Positions 36,086 through 49,165 of a stretch of DNA of 64,000 bases are shown piece by piece. Source of the stretch: Hemibagrus wyckioides (Eukaryota; Chordata; Actinopteri; Siluriformes; Bagridae). Each line of letters opens with the position of its first letter. Position 1 is the stretch's first letter. The notes under the pieces are model-generated. The model saw nothing but the letters and a program-made list of their open reading frames with translations. It ran no database searches and was not told the DNA's origin. The translations under genes were made by a program, and so were the position numbers. Location of the stretch: NCBI RefSeq assembly GCF_019097595.1, contig NC_080732.1, forward strand, positions 9,316,405 through 9,380,404, given 5' to 3'.

Positions 36086-39000
36086 CAACCCCTTAACTTT
36101 AATCTACACACCACAAAGAGCTACTAGTCAGTAAAATTTAAATTACCAGATACATTAAAATCTTGTTCATGATAGCAAATACAATAGGGTAAAAATTTCA
36201 GATTTAGGAAAAGAAAACTTTAAATGAATAGGAACAAATATGGTAAGTGTTTATTGATGATTATTGAAGATTGAAGATTTCTGTTAAAACTGGTAATATT
36301 TTCTCATAGATTCTCAAATATCACATATCTCCAAGGCAAAACATAGAGGTTATTTTTGTGTAGATTTCTTTATGCAGTAGATGTGCTTTTTAATGCATAA
36401 AATAATGAGTTCAAGAAATTTCTTTTTACTTCTGCAACCCCTGATTGTAGCATTTAGCTTGAAAAGATTTACACATCCATGCCAGTGTGATACTGATGTT
36501 TGTAGAACATACTATTTGGAGAAAGGATGCAGTGCAGAGCTGATAGAACCATCATTAGGTCAATACCCCCTCACAGGCTAAGAGCAGCCAAGCAGGAATG
36601 GAGGAGAGGAAATGTTCCCAGCAGAAGAGTAATGGGGAGTAATTAGACACATAAATATTAACTCTCACATGCTGAGGCACACGGACATTCTCTCATGTTC
36701 AGACTATGTGGGAGGTGCGTCAAGACCTCTTTATAGTCTTTGAATTGGAGGGAATTGCCTTCAGTGATCTGGTGAACAGGATGTCAAGGCAGGATTTATT
36801 TAGCTTCACTTGGAAGAGCTTTAGAGTTTTAGCACAAAAGAGCAGACAACAGTCGAGGTGAAGAAAGCTGGATTTAGCACAGATGATGAGTAATGAACTT
36901 TGTAGAAACATGAGGAGAACATATATGTCTGACAGGAAGTGGATCAGACAGTAAACAAAGTTAATCATAAATGCACAATGTATATCTTACTGTAGGGTCT
37001 TTATTTTTCTTTTATACCTAAAATTTTGTAAGTTTAAAGAATAACATTTTGTTTTAGCTCAAATTTGTCTGGATCCTATCAAATAGCAAGAACACGTGGT
37101 AAATAATGAGCCAGAAACACACACTAGAAATTTCATATTATTTCTACTACAGACTACATGTTCTGAAATGTTATAAAAACAGAACCATTAGTGGTTCATT
37201 TTTTCAGATGAGTCATAATGCAGGCCATTTAGCCTCTTTGTAATAAAACGGAATTACTTAAATGTTCTGCTATAAATGTGTCAGTACTTATTTACACTTA
37301 TAATGTATTACACTGTGTCACATTACAAACCAATGTGTAATGACTTTTTGAATGTGATCAAAATTCCTATTTATAAAACCTGTTGAGTTGAACTTAATTT
37401 TCATAGTCATTAATTAATGATCTGCGGATGGGGTAAAAGACTGTTTGGGTTCTTATCCAAGCTGATCTGTCCATGAAATCATGAATATAGTAGCATGTAG
37501 ACGTCTTGGCAGTAAAACAACTTCAATGTTCTTTTAGAAACATTGAATCACTCTATTGCTATTCAGAATGTGGTGTCCAGATGATTCCAAGATTTCAAAG
37601 AACAAAGACTGAGAAATGCAGGGATTGTTTTTTATTTTTTATATTTCATTTCCTTTACTTGTTTGTTTGTATGTAATCATACATGTTTTTGAATGCTTTT
37701 GGCAGAGTTTAAGGATCTGAAGTATGGGCATCAGCATAGTCTCTGAATTCATCATAGTTTAACATAAATTCCTTGCCAAAACTGTTCAAACAAACCCCTA
37801 GTTTGATCAAATTTTTAATTTTGAGCTAACTAGAAAGAAGTCCAGTTGACATGACTCAGCTTCCAAGGTAACCACACCTGGATGACTGAGAATCTTCACA
37901 GACACATTGAGAAATCATGTATAAAAAAAGTAAAAAAAAAATGATGCAGGCTACAATCAGTTCTGCTACCACTACCACATGTGAAATGAGATACTTCTAT
38001 TGATTCAGATATGTCAATAATCTATAAACAAAGTACAGATAAAATAACATTTGTGTATTTGTTGTGTTTCATATTAATGTCACTGTACAGTTAAACTGTA
38101 CCAACTAAACTGCTTTAATGAGACCATCATAAGAAGTGATTTGCTCATGATTTTTTGGGCTTCAGTTACTGTCCTACTGTTTCTCACAATTCATGCTTGT
38201 TTTCTTATTTTTAGGCCTCAATCATTGACACATGCCTCTCATACACACTTGTTTTTATTGTTGTTATAAATCAGCTACTGTGCATTAGCCATTGCTTCAT
38301 ATTTCTAGCACTGTGGAAGAGTACATTGTTTGTATAGTCTTTTTTAATCATTCAAGATCAAAAGTGTCATCAGCCACCAGAAAACTGGTATGGAATGGTA
38401 TCACTTCAGCCGTCAAGCTATATGGCAAAGACTGATGTCCCACAGCATCAACAGGCAACACGTTAATCAACTTTTTGGATGGATGGCTAAGATAAAGATT
38501 AGGAAGATTATAGTGAGTTTATATTCTATGCATTAGATCTGGAGAAAAAACTTTGTTTTCAATTTTATTTACATGGCAACACTCTATCAACATAGCCATA
38601 CTCCATTTTTCTATAAATAATTAATTTTTGTGGCAATGAAATGAGCATTTAAAAAAAAATGATTGGCAACATTTTTTGGAGCATTAAGATGATAGTGGAC
38701 CTATTAGACTTTATACAGATGTATAAACCTCAGCATAATATTGTATTCAGCATAATATTGTATTCCTGAACATTGCTTCCAGAGGCAGCCCCAGAATCTG
38801 CAGCAGTGGCAGGATAATAGGTGACTCTGGAAGATGACCTGGATTTATGAGCCATGACGCTATTTGTGTAGCTGTCGCTGGATATCCAGAGCCCCTTCAG
38901 GAACTGGCCTGGTGCCTGGATATTTCAAATGACATCACTGGTCATGTCAGAGAGACAATCACAGCTGTAACTTTAGCCAAGCTAGCATGCCATCAGGTTT

Positions 39001-39633
39001 GTAGATTTGTGGTGAAGAGGGATGTGTGACTGTTGAATGAACCCTATTGTGCTGACTGCTAAATGTGCAAAGATAACATGTGATAAGCCTTTAAGTCCGG
39101 CTCTGCCTATTCAATAGACCAGTTACTTCCTCTTCTGTACATTGCTGTGGCTCTCAGAAACACTTATGCCGAATTCTAAGAAGAGGGACAAGATATTTTT
39201 TTCACTCAAAGAATGGTTATACTGTTTATGGTCATCAGCATGCCTGTCATTACCATTACCATTAGTTTGAATGGTCTAGACAGCTGAAGGAAACAACCCA
39301 AGCTGTAATGTAATGATGTCAAATCAGGGTAATGAGTCAGTAATTTATAGACATCACTGAAGTAATTATCCAAATCAGAATATATATATATTCAAGGAAA
39401 ATCAAGAATTGACTAAATAAACACTAGCTAAAGAAAGAGTGTATTATTTGCATAATCAAATAGTTCACATTACTTAAACTGGGATATTCTAACCTTGAAA
39501 CAGGAATTTTAATTTCTTACAAATTATTAGTTTCTTAAATAATACTTTAATATTTTATATATACTTATTTTATATATTCTTTAAATTGTGCAAAATGAAG
39601 AAAAAAAAACCATTTTGATAAACAGTCTTATTT

Positions 39634-39675
39634 AATAAAATAAAATAAAATAAAATAAAATAAAATAAAATAAAA
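39634..39675. repeat. (AAAAT)n microsatellite
   Basis: About eight AAAAT units. Confidence 0.95.
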
Positions 39676-40544
39676 TATAAAATGTTTAATTGTACTGTAG
39701 TAAAACTGAAACCAGTGAGATAAAATATTATATTATACATCTTACCATTACCTGGATTGTATCCTGATATGATTTTATAATAATTTTTGTACTATTTAAA
39801 AACATTTTAAAAGGTCCCAACTAGAGGCTTTAAGAGACCGGATGCACTTTTATAACATACTACAAAATTCATATCAGACCTCCTGAAGTGGTTTTTGTGA
39901 TTAGATTAGAAAATGTCTGTGCATCTTGGGTGCATTAACACTTTCATTTTTATATGCATAATCTCCACCTGGTACTCAAGATGTGTGAAATGGCCAAGTG
40001 TAAATGGGGTCAGAAATATTTACTGCATTATTTAACATACGTGTGCTGTAAAAAAGCTGCTGATCAAAGCTACTGATCAGTGCTATCATACATTTGATAT
40101 GCCGCTTAAGTCATGCCGCTCTGACTTTATTGCATCCGGAGCTCATATAGCTATAAACTATAATACTTACATGAGAAAGTTTGTCCTTTGTCTTATGCAA
40201 CATAATGTGCAGCATTTTATTTTTTTATTGGCGAATTTCTGTATGTGGGAGTCTGCAATAAATTTAGATACAATAGAGTGTGCTATCATACTGCGAGAAT
40301 CAGTTAAACTAATAAGAAGAGAAACAGATCCTAGAAATATGTGAAGCTGTGTGATCTGTCTTTTATGATCACATTAAGGCACTACTGTATGTTGTGTTAC
40401 ACATTAAATGTTACACATGTAATCCATGTGAGATATATTTGATCATATGAATACTGTAATAGACTAAACGTTTATTCAAATATATATTACCAGAAGCATT
40501 CGAACATGTTATAATTATCAACTGATCCCCTATCACTGCCTATG

Positions 40545-42085
40545 TACCTTTTAAACTAGCAGTTATCAAACCCCTGATTAAAAACCTGACCTTGACCCCT
40601 GCCAGCTGACAAACTATAGATCAATATAAACCTTGTTTGCTCATTTTTCTCCTAGACAAGTATGTAGGTTGTGGCACAGCAGTTATGCTCATACCCATAT
40701 AGGAATAACATTCATGAAATCTTTCAGTCAGGATTTAGGCCTCATCATAAAATAACACCAGGGTGAGTGCTAATTAAAGAGGTAAATAGTCCTACTACTG
40801 GTCTCTGATTGTGGTTATGTCACCTTGCTTTTGTTTCCTGACATTTCAGATTTGATCAAACTATTCTACTTGATACACTAAAAAATGCTGGATGTAAAGG
40901 AAGGACCCTCTCATGTTTTAGGTCTTATTTGACTGCTTGTAAAATGTAAATTGTGGCTACCCTATGAATACAAAGGTAATGTTTGGTGTCCTACAAGATT
41001 CTGTTTCTGGCAGTTTGCACTGTTTATAATGTTAACACTATCCAGTGATAATATCTAAAGAACATTTAAATATAATTCAAAGTTGTAAAGCACAGGATTT
41101 TTATTTATTTATTTTTTTTAAAGTTTAATGTTCATCCCAGTTGACACCAGGTCTTAAAACCAATTTTAAGGAATCTTATTGTTTAGTATCAGTATAGCAT
41201 GGACATGTGTGGACATATTTCATAGCTAAAATGTAACTTGACAATATGTTGTTTTCTAAATTGCTAATATTAATTTACTTTTACTTCTGACAAGAATCAC
41301 TTGTTCTAGGACCACATGCAGCCAGAAGTAAGCTTTCTGATTACAGAGTAACTCTGGATGGCCTTTCAGTTACATCATGTGCAGCAGTAAAAGCCCTTGG
41401 TGTGATTATTGACTCCAGTCATTCATTTGAAGTTCATGTAGATAATACAACTAAGAAAGCCTTCTTTTTATCTCAGAAATGCTGCTAAGATAAGACATTT
41501 AACAACATTACATGATACAGCAAAACTAGTTCCTGCTTCTGATACCTTTAGGTTAAATTATTGTAATTCTGTCTGGATGTTTCCATGTATAACAAGCTCT
41601 GGTTAGTCCTAACCAGAACCAGAAGATATAAACAGAACCTTTCTATTAGTGTTCAGGACTCTCAGTGTCTAGACCGAGATAATATTTGTTTAGTCAAGCC
41701 TTTTGTTAATATTTTTTTCTTAGGTAAAGCAGATCTGCAGACACAGAGGGCTCCCAGGCATAGAATGTTTTGATGAACAAGCATATTAGGATGCATAGCT
41801 TGCTCATAAGTTCATAAATTCCTGTTTTATAGACTGTATAGTATATACTGTAGTTGTGGAAGGGAAATGATTTCTAATCACACTATCCGGTGCCACCGAG
41901 ACAAGTATGGGTTTTTGTTTGAGTCTGGTTCCTCTCAAAATTTACCTGAAGGAAATTTTTTCTTGCCACCATCATCTCTGTCTTGCTCATTCAAGATAAA
42001 TTTGAAATTTATATCAGGAATTTATATATTTCTGTGAAGCTGCTTTTTATGTGTCCACTGTTAAAAGTACTAATTGAATTTCATG
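40545..42085 (+). pseudogene. LINE reverse transcriptase remnant (L2/Rex1-like)
   Basis: Translated pieces in several frames follow a CR1/L2/Rex1-type reverse transcriptase. They include a VVAQQLCSY-like block then FQSGFRPHH-like residues (about 40665-40750), a GVPQ-like block near 40990, and a long clear piece LVLGPHAARSKLSDYRVTL continuing to VIIDSSHSFEVHV (about 41300-41440), the region after the palm. The YADD palm box cannot be found; the 41040-41260 interval is AT-rich and unrelated-looking. The 3' untranslated part shows TGAGTCTGGTTCCTCTC, TTCTTGCCACCATCATC, CTTGCTCATTCAAGATAAAT and GTGAAGCTGCTTTTTATGTG, shared with 50394-50740 and 58230-58413. Frames are broken throughout. Confidence 0.8.
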
Positions 42086-42186
42086 ACAACTGACTAACCA
42101 TAAATTGTTCACTTGTCTTAAAGACCATTTAATACCATGTTTATATAATATAGCCAAGTGACAGGGATTATTGTAAGCAAAGATTT

Positions 42187-42301
<115 letters not shown>

Positions 42302-42945
42302 ACAGTAACAAAGATAGGTTGTAGATTGCACACTGTAAATCTTACAAATAGTCAGTATACACTTACTAGTATAAAGTATACAGTATAAAGTTACTAGTGC
42401 AATGCTAAGAACAAAAACTACAAGATATATAAGAAGCATATAAATAAAGCATATATTAATAACAGTTTAAAAAGGGGGCGGGGAACACAAATAGGAGAAA
42501 TTAGGTTAATTGCAGTGCAGCCCTTGATGTGCAATTTTATATGTTACAAAGTGACAGTGCAAATAGTATTAATTGTTCAAATACCTAAGTAATTGTGCAA
42601 AGAGCAGCATGAAAGTGACAATGAAATTGAGTCTGTTTGTAATGGCAAGATATGCAATAGTGAGAGTAACTGAACAGACCCTGAATCTAACAGATGAGAG
42701 AGTTATACATGCAACACCGTTATGTATATAGCAGATGAGCCTTAGCCTAGATCTCCCAGTCCACATTACCATGTCCCTGTAGAGAGGTGTTGAAGAGCCA
42801 AATGGCTCTGGGAACAAATGATTTCCTAAGTCTGTCCATTGAGCAGCTTTGCGACAGAAGTCTTCCACTGAACACACTTCTATGTTTGCAGAAAACTATG
42901 TGCAGAGGGTGGTCAGGGTTGGCCATGATGGACAGCATTTTTTTT
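42302..42945 (-). pseudogene. 5'-truncated LINE, end of ORF2 and 3' UTR
   Basis: On the minus strand the open frame 42747-42938 reads NPDHPLHIVF, then SGRLLSQSC and RKSFVPRAIWLFN before a stop. This pattern (HPLH, SGR, Arg/Lys-SF-Pro, LxN) is one I know from the extreme C-terminus of fish LINE ORF2 proteins. About 450 bp of AT-rich 3' untranslated sequence follows, then the TATC tail. Everything upstream of the C-terminus is missing, as is usual for 5'-truncated insertions. The clade is not resolved. Confidence 0.7.
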
Positions 42946-45888
42946 AAAAGCTTAATTCAGCAAATTTAAATAAATGTTTAATGCTTTGTACTTAAACCTA
43001 TGGCACTAATCTTAATCTTAATCAAAGCAATAATCTTAAATCTATTAATTTTATTAAAATGTTACTTCATTTTTTTGAGTAACTAATGATCAAATGTATC
43101 ATTAAAAATAATGAAAAATAATGAAAACTCTCATCTTAAAGAAAGGAGTTCCACCAGTAACATTCACTGATATCTCATTTTTAGGGAAACTTTACATTTT
43201 AACTTTAGAGAAATATTTGACCAAAACAATGTGGAATGTTTTTATTACAGCTACTTTTTAACCCGGTCTTGGCTGTCTTCCTGTGATGATCATGTTGTGT
43301 AAACAGCCTATTTAACACAGTGACCAAAACACGTTAGTCTGCCCAAAGATGCCTAAATCTTTGTGAGTTATGGTTTGAAGTTTATGGATAATTGCATTCT
43401 ATAGTGAAACAGACATAAGACTACGATAAGACTCATGTTTTGTCACTCAATGCAGTGAGTGACTTTCACCTCAGGCGATGAGACAAAAACTGGCGTAAAT
43501 GAAAATTAAAGTGATAATTAAATTCACATTTTTTAAAAACTAGATTTCAGTTCTGAAAAGGTAATTTTCAGAACTATATATAGTATTAAATGCCAGAATT
43601 TGACTAAGTGAAGGGTTTTCCCAGGTCACCACAAATAGATTATTTTTACTAATTTACTTTAAACTATTTTACTATTTTTTATTACATATTGTGGTGACAT
43701 AATGACGTTTGTAGTTTCATGATGGTGTTTTGACATAACAGAAAGATGCTGAGCTGCAAAATCATGTTGTATTCATCAAATTCCAGAATATGTCTTAACA
43801 CACCTTTCCGTGAATAACAATTAATTTGGGAGCAGTGTCAAGAAGCAGCCTTTATAACATATACCAATAATTGGAATAAGACATATTCCAGTATACTGTA
43901 TAATATTTATGTAGGCCACACTTGTTTCCAAATAAATTTGTTCTAACCCTAGAACAGTCTTCTAATTTCTGCTCCTACAAAAAATGCAAGACAGGTTTGG
44001 TTAATGAACCATGAACATCTACTTTAATCCCAAAAAGTCACTCAGACATTTATGTGCTTATAAGCTTATAAGTGTCTAGCTGTAGAAGTAAATAACACCA
44101 TTTATTCCTGAATTTTCTCTAGTGTCAGATAACAGGACAGCAGCATTTTCTTGTTATTCCACATAAATTTCACACAGTAAATCAAAAAGATGAAAAATGT
44201 GGTCAAAGTGATCTTTAGGTAAATAAAACAGAAATTTGGTTTTGAAAGATCTTAATAGTGATGCCATGTACAGCTGTACTAAGGATTAATATCTGAAGGA
44301 TTATGCAACATTCCCCCAGCATATTATCCTTTCTGCCTGCTGTTTTATCTTCAACTGCACCCCATGATTAGATAATAAACAATTAAACTATTAAATTAGA
44401 CTATAAATTGTCACCCAAGTAGGTGTAGAGACTTCCTTTTACAGGATAGAGAGATGTTACAAAGACCGTCCATGACAAATACCATTTATGACATAAAAAA
44501 AACATCTGCCACCTCCATCATTCTTAATAGTTAGGTCAGCTGCAGCTGGTCAGAGTATAGGTCAAATTCCATACAGTTATGTGAGATGCATGTGAACAGA
44601 GGTGTGGCTCTGTTATGCCTTAGTCTGACCTTGAATGTAATTTTCTTGTATGATATCATCTTAAGAAAGAAGCAGTAATAAGTCCATCTGGCAGTTTGAG
44701 GTAATCACACTGAAATTAATAGGTTAATAAGAGGTATTGTATAAGGTTGTGGGTAGAAGTTAAAAATGATTGATTTTTTTTTTTTTGTAATTTTATTTAC
44801 ATGTTTATATACTTTTTTATGCTTCTTTTTTCAAACCTTATTTTTTATTGTACTGCTCTGACAATAAAATCAAGCAACAAAATATTGCCAATAATCTAGA
44901 CTTTAGTAAATGTTTATGAATGTTTTATAGTGTCTTCTCATGTCATAATACTACTTTGATTTGTAGTTATTTTTCTTAATTGTAATATTGCAGTCTACAG
45001 CAAAAAACAAACAAACATCTGTTTTATTAGTATGTATTTTCTACCTTAAAAGGCAAATGCTTATGTTTAAAAAATAGTGGTGTAGACAATCTTGGATATT
45101 TTCAGTTTAGAGAATCATAGCAGCATCAGAGCTGACATATGAATTGCAATAAAATAGAGTGTGTAACAACTCTGTACAACGGACTTTCACACATAAACAG
45201 TGATTTATCTTTCAGGCTTATGTCACCTACTCTGAACACAGTACTGTATGAATTACTTATTCTGTCTTTTGCTACACCACTAGAGTACTGTTAAAATTAT
45301 TGGCACACATTTATAATTTACAGAATTTTCACTGTAGTACTAAATTATAATAAAATGATAAAATAATATGAAATGAAAAGACAAAAATGTTCTTTGTTAA
45401 CCTGATAGAAGCTATAAAAAAGTATTAGTATTAAGTTCATGTTTATGGTCATGAAAGGCACATCTTGAAATGTGTCAAGCAGACTGTGTCAAGCAGACTG
45501 TAAAACTTCTGTATTTTGTCTTTAAGGCTCAATTTCAGTTTTATTCAATTTCTCTCAGACAGATAACCATCCCACAAATCAGAGGGATATATTTGAAGCC
45601 TGCAGTCCCTTAGCAACAAGAGTTTAAGGGGAGCCAGAGTCATCCAGTAAGCTCTTGTTTACTAGTTTCTCCTCTGCTGTGTATTTGGGTGCTGAGGGCA
45701 GAAAGTAGGCCACGGGTGCTGGAGCATTGGGGGTGGGAGGTCAAAGAGATGTTACAACTAGGAAAGATAAGCAAGATAAAAATAACTGTTGTGCTGTACT
45801 ACAATTCAGATCATTTAGTATTGCTGGTTTACTGTACAAACAAAGAAAATGGTAAAATGTTTCTGAGCCAAAAGATGGAAAGCACTAT

Positions 45889-45926
<38 letters not shown>

Positions 45927-46094
45927 CACATTTTATCAAAATATATCCAGTATCTCTGCCACTGAAGCATATATTAGTAAGGTGACACCTAACCAAAGGT
46001 TCATTTTCTTTTTGTTTTTGGAAAAAAAATATTTTGGTGGTTATGAAAGAGGTGACAAACCCTTTGGTTGGAGCATTATATATTCTCAACAACT
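42946..46094. other. No supported gene; unique DNA
   Basis: AT-rich with a pure AT tract (45893-45922) and a perfect 14-bp tandem duplication TGTGTCAAGCAGAC at 45471-45498. 45540-45730 is a more GC-rich block with CCCTTAGCAAC, an RFX half-site. No gene is seen. Confidence 0.55.
45893..45922. repeat. (AT)n microsatellite
   Basis: 30 bp of alternating AT. Confidence 0.95.
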
Positions 46095-46561
46095 ATTTGC
46101 TCAGAGTAAGGAGCAGAGAAAGGTGGCCACAGCCATCAGGGAATAACATTTCATGGAAGGGCGTACATGGTCTGCAACAATTCTTAGGTAGGTGGTACGT
46201 GTCAAAAATAACATCTACATGGATGAAAGGACCCAAGGTTTCCCATCAGAATTATTATCACTACCCAAAGCCTGACACTGCCTCCGCCAGCTTATCTTTT
46301 TCCCATAGTGCATCCTGGTGCCATGTGTTCCCCAGGTAAGCGATGCACATGCACCCGACCATTCATGTGATTTGGCTCTTGTAAAACTCACACAAATCCT
46401 TACGCTTGCCCATTTTTCCTGCTTCTAACACATCAATTTTGAAGACAAAATGTTCACTTGCTGCCTAATATATCCCACCCACTAACAGGTGCCATGATGA
46501 GGAGATCATCAGTGTTATTCACTTCATCTGTCACTGTTCATAATGTTATGGCTGATCAGTG
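46095..46561 (-). pseudogene. Tc1-like fragment with internal deletion
   Basis: Minus-strand copy of the lineage seen at 16850-17742 and 57048-57742. The terminal repeat is at the right edge (CATAATGTTATGGCTGATCA, to 46557). It is preceded in plus order by TGTTATTCACTTCATCTGTC and by the initiator region GCCCATTTTTCCTGCTTC (46409). Left of about 46380 the sequence jumps to the middle of the transposase: GGTAAGCGATGCACATGCAC and GGTGCCATGTGTTCCCC, then a GGTTTCCCATCAG block, ending near 46095. Most of the DNA-binding domain is therefore deleted and the 3' part is cut off. Confidence 0.8.
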
Positions 46562-46614
46562 TATGTTTGTAATGACATAATATATAATATATATAATATT
46601 AGACCTTATAGATT

Positions 46615-46840
46615 AGGATTTGGGTGGCCCAACAAAAAAACATTCACTCTATCATCCAGAGATCATGAGTCTGGATCCTAGTTATGCCACAGACACCCAA
46701 GGCTATGAGAAGTCCAGAAGACCAAAATTGGTCATAATCTCTAGGAGAAGGGTTTAGCTTTCCCTTATCAATAACAGCAACAATAGCGATCATGGATGCC
46801 TGTGAGCTCATGCATGCAGAAGTGTATGGGTAGTTCTTTG
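46615..46840 (+). repeat. SINE-like repeat, degraded
   Basis: GGGTGGCCCAACAA, then GAGATCATGAGTCTGGATCC (a B-box-like block), GTTATGCCACAGACACCCAA, GACCAAAATTGGTC and GATGCCTGTGAGCTCATGCA occur in the order of a teleost repeat I recall. No tail or target duplication is assigned. Confidence 0.55.
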
Positions 46841-47499
46841 ACTAAATTGACTAAATTAATTAAAAAACTGAAGGCTGTATAGATTCCACATTGATATTTT
46901 AGTGGAAGTTAAAATTGTCTGACAGACAACAGTTTAGTTATGTATAATACTTTAGAAACATATTTGTATTGTAGTGTTATAGGGTTATTTGAATTCAGCA
47001 GTGATCATTTTTCACATTCTTAAGTACAAAATATATTATGAAAGCTAATTAAACAGTTTACATTTATAGTTTACAATTAGACGTGTGTGATAAAGTAGCT
47101 ATAAACATGAATGAATTACTGACTGGCATCATTAAGAACAAAAATGTTCACTGCATTTTGATGCTGTTTTGTAGCTGTCTGGACCTCTTGAATAAATTCA
47201 GCTCCATCATGAGATAGAAAGGAAGTATGTTCCAAACACGAAATTTGATTTAAAATTGTTGATGTAATTTGATGTTTCTTATGTGTGATGTTAATTACAA
47301 ATTGTGTGACAGACCTATATCTACACAAGAACTAGTATAAGAATCTGATCGGCCAGGCAATTTTGCTATATCCTGGACCAGTATGATGATTGTCTCTTGT
47401 TGCAGAAGGACAGTAGTTTTGTTAAATATAGCTGCAAGGCTGAGTGATGGGCGCTCCCACATTCTATTTTCATCTCAACTCATACCGTCTTTGAAAATG
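46841..47499. other. No supported gene
   Basis: Unique AT-rich DNA with nothing recognisable. Confidence 0.6.
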
Positions 47500-47612
47500 A
47501 CTTAATAACTGAGTCACATATAGTAGCCACAAAAATCTGTACAGAGACTCTGTAAAGACAGTAACCTGAGCTCAGGATCAAACCAGGGAGCTACTCCTGT
47601 GTGCCACCCACA
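47500..47612 (-). repeat. SINE head, minus strand
   Basis: The reverse complement from 47612 reads GGGTGGCACACAGGAGTAGC, then TGGTTTGATCCTGAGCTC and AGGTTACTGTCTTTACAGAG. It matches the head of the family seen at 35905 and 52622. The rest of the SINE body is not recognisable. It stops about 8 bp before the Tc1 derivative that follows. Confidence 0.65.
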
Positions 47613-47620
47613 AATGGAGA

Positions 47621-48060
47621 TACACGATGACCAAAATTATGTGGACACCTGACCATTACCCCCATGTGTGAGTCTTTGCCAAACGTTTGCCACAAAAGTC
47701 TTTCTATGCTATAGCTTTGCAATTCCCTTCACTGGATCTAAGGAGCACAAACATGTTCCTGCAACATAGTAAAGCATGGTCAGGCATGGTTCTCCAAATG
47801 TTGGTGTGGAAGTATGTCTGTACAGAACCCTTACCTCAACCCCAGTGAACACTTCTGGGATAAACTGGAACGCTGACTGCCCCACAGGCCTCTTCATCCG
47901 ATATCAGTGCATTGACCCCATCTGTGCTTATGCCTGAATGAACCCAAATCCCAACAGCCGTAATCCAAAATATAGTGGGAACTAAATCTGAAATGGGGTG
48001 TGTTCAAATAACATATGTGGGTGTAATGGTCAGGTGTCCGAATAATTTTGGTTAGAAACA
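47621..48060 (+). mobile_element. Tc1-like deletion derivative with both ends
   Basis: Inverted ends: GACCAAAATTATGTGGACAC... (47629 on) and the complement ...CAGGTGTCCGAATAATTTTGG (to 48051), about 45 bp each with some mismatches. Between them only the 3' half of the transposase gene survives: CTAAGGAGCACAAACATGTT, AAACTGGAACGCTGACTGCC and so on. The DNA-binding and first catalytic regions are gone. At about 440 bp it is a non-autonomous internal-deletion copy of the lineage at 31945-32336. Confidence 0.85.
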
Positions 48061-49078
48061 TTTTTGTATATGTATTTGTTCTTATATGTTATAGATAAAA
48101 AATAATTCATTCAATTGAACCTATAGTCGGTAGTTGGGTGAAGTAGCTTATTTACATTCACAAAGCATTCGAGAAAGGAATTTAAAATATGGAACATGAT
48201 TCATGAGGCTTAGATTGCTATTAGGAAAATGCTGCATTTGACTAGCAGGGGGTTAAAAATAGCATTGCACCATCAGCTTTCAATGTCACACCCCCTGATG
48301 TGCAAGCATGTTCATTTTTTAACTAGGTGCAAACGGGACATAAATTGGCTTGCGTCCAACCAAATCAGCAATATGCTGGCATTATACCAGTAAACTACTC
48401 TGGTAGTGGAGCAAAAAAGAGCCATCCATCTTGCAACACTTTATTCTTGAAATATATATTGCCTAAATTAGTAGGGATAAAATGATCTACTAGTGAATTT
48501 ATCTCGTATAATTATAAGAAATTAGCAAAGGATAACCCTAAACTTAAGCATTGAGGATTAATAATAATAATTCACTACACTGAGAGAAATACAGCCAGTA
48601 GGCAGATGTTGGTAGTGATCATCTTCCCAGCAACAGAGAGCCTGTGACACATTTAGACAGATGGAGCGTTTATTAGGTCAGTGTGTTAGTGTGGCTCTGC
48701 TCCTCTGCATTTCTCACACACACTGCACTGCAGACTGCAGAAATCCTACCATCAGTCCACATAATTCCCCGCATTGCATAATATGACCATATTAGGCAGC
48801 ACTTACACATTGTTTTTGTTTGTAAATCGTGTGGTCTGTTTTGCCCTTAATTCAACATCTGTACCTTAAAGCATTTAAAATTTGCATGTAAATGTATAAT
48901 TTATTTGATGAATATCAATACAAGGTTTTTATAATGTACTGACAGGCAATGCATACATCTTTCATAAAGCAATTTTGGAAAAAGGTGGACTTGTTATTCT
49001 GTTTTTACTTGTTTTAACATTCATGATACATATTGTTTCACAACAATGCTTAAACTTTCAGGCATTAAAATACTTTAT

Positions 49079-49084
<6 letters not shown>
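48061..49084. other. No supported gene
   Basis: Unique DNA. 48230-48420 and 48600-48780 have slightly higher GC but no signature. Confidence 0.6.

Positions 49085-49136
<52 letters not shown>
49085..49136. repeat. (TA)n microsatellite, left flank of Tc1
   Basis: 52 bp of pure TA immediately left of the Tc1 end. TA is the Tc1 target. Confidence 0.97.
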
Positions 49137-49139
<3 letters not shown>

Positions 49140-49165
49140 TATATTGCCAAAAGTATTCGCTCACC
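49137..49165 (+). repeat. Tc1 terminal inverted repeat, left
   Basis: 29 bp, perfect complement of 50289-50317. Confidence 0.95.

Larger units (their letters stand above)
32337..40544. other. No supported gene; long unique stretch
   Basis: 8.2 kb of mainly AT-rich unique DNA. It contains a telomere-type triplet repeat (33125), a long TTTC tract (35035), one SINE (35905), an AAAAT tract (39634) and small tandem duplications, for example CAGCATAATATTGTATT twice at 38731-38764. 36560-36720 carries several TAATTA/TAAT homeodomain cores. The 117-residue open frame at 33556-33909 (minus) has no recognised domain. Confidence 0.5.
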
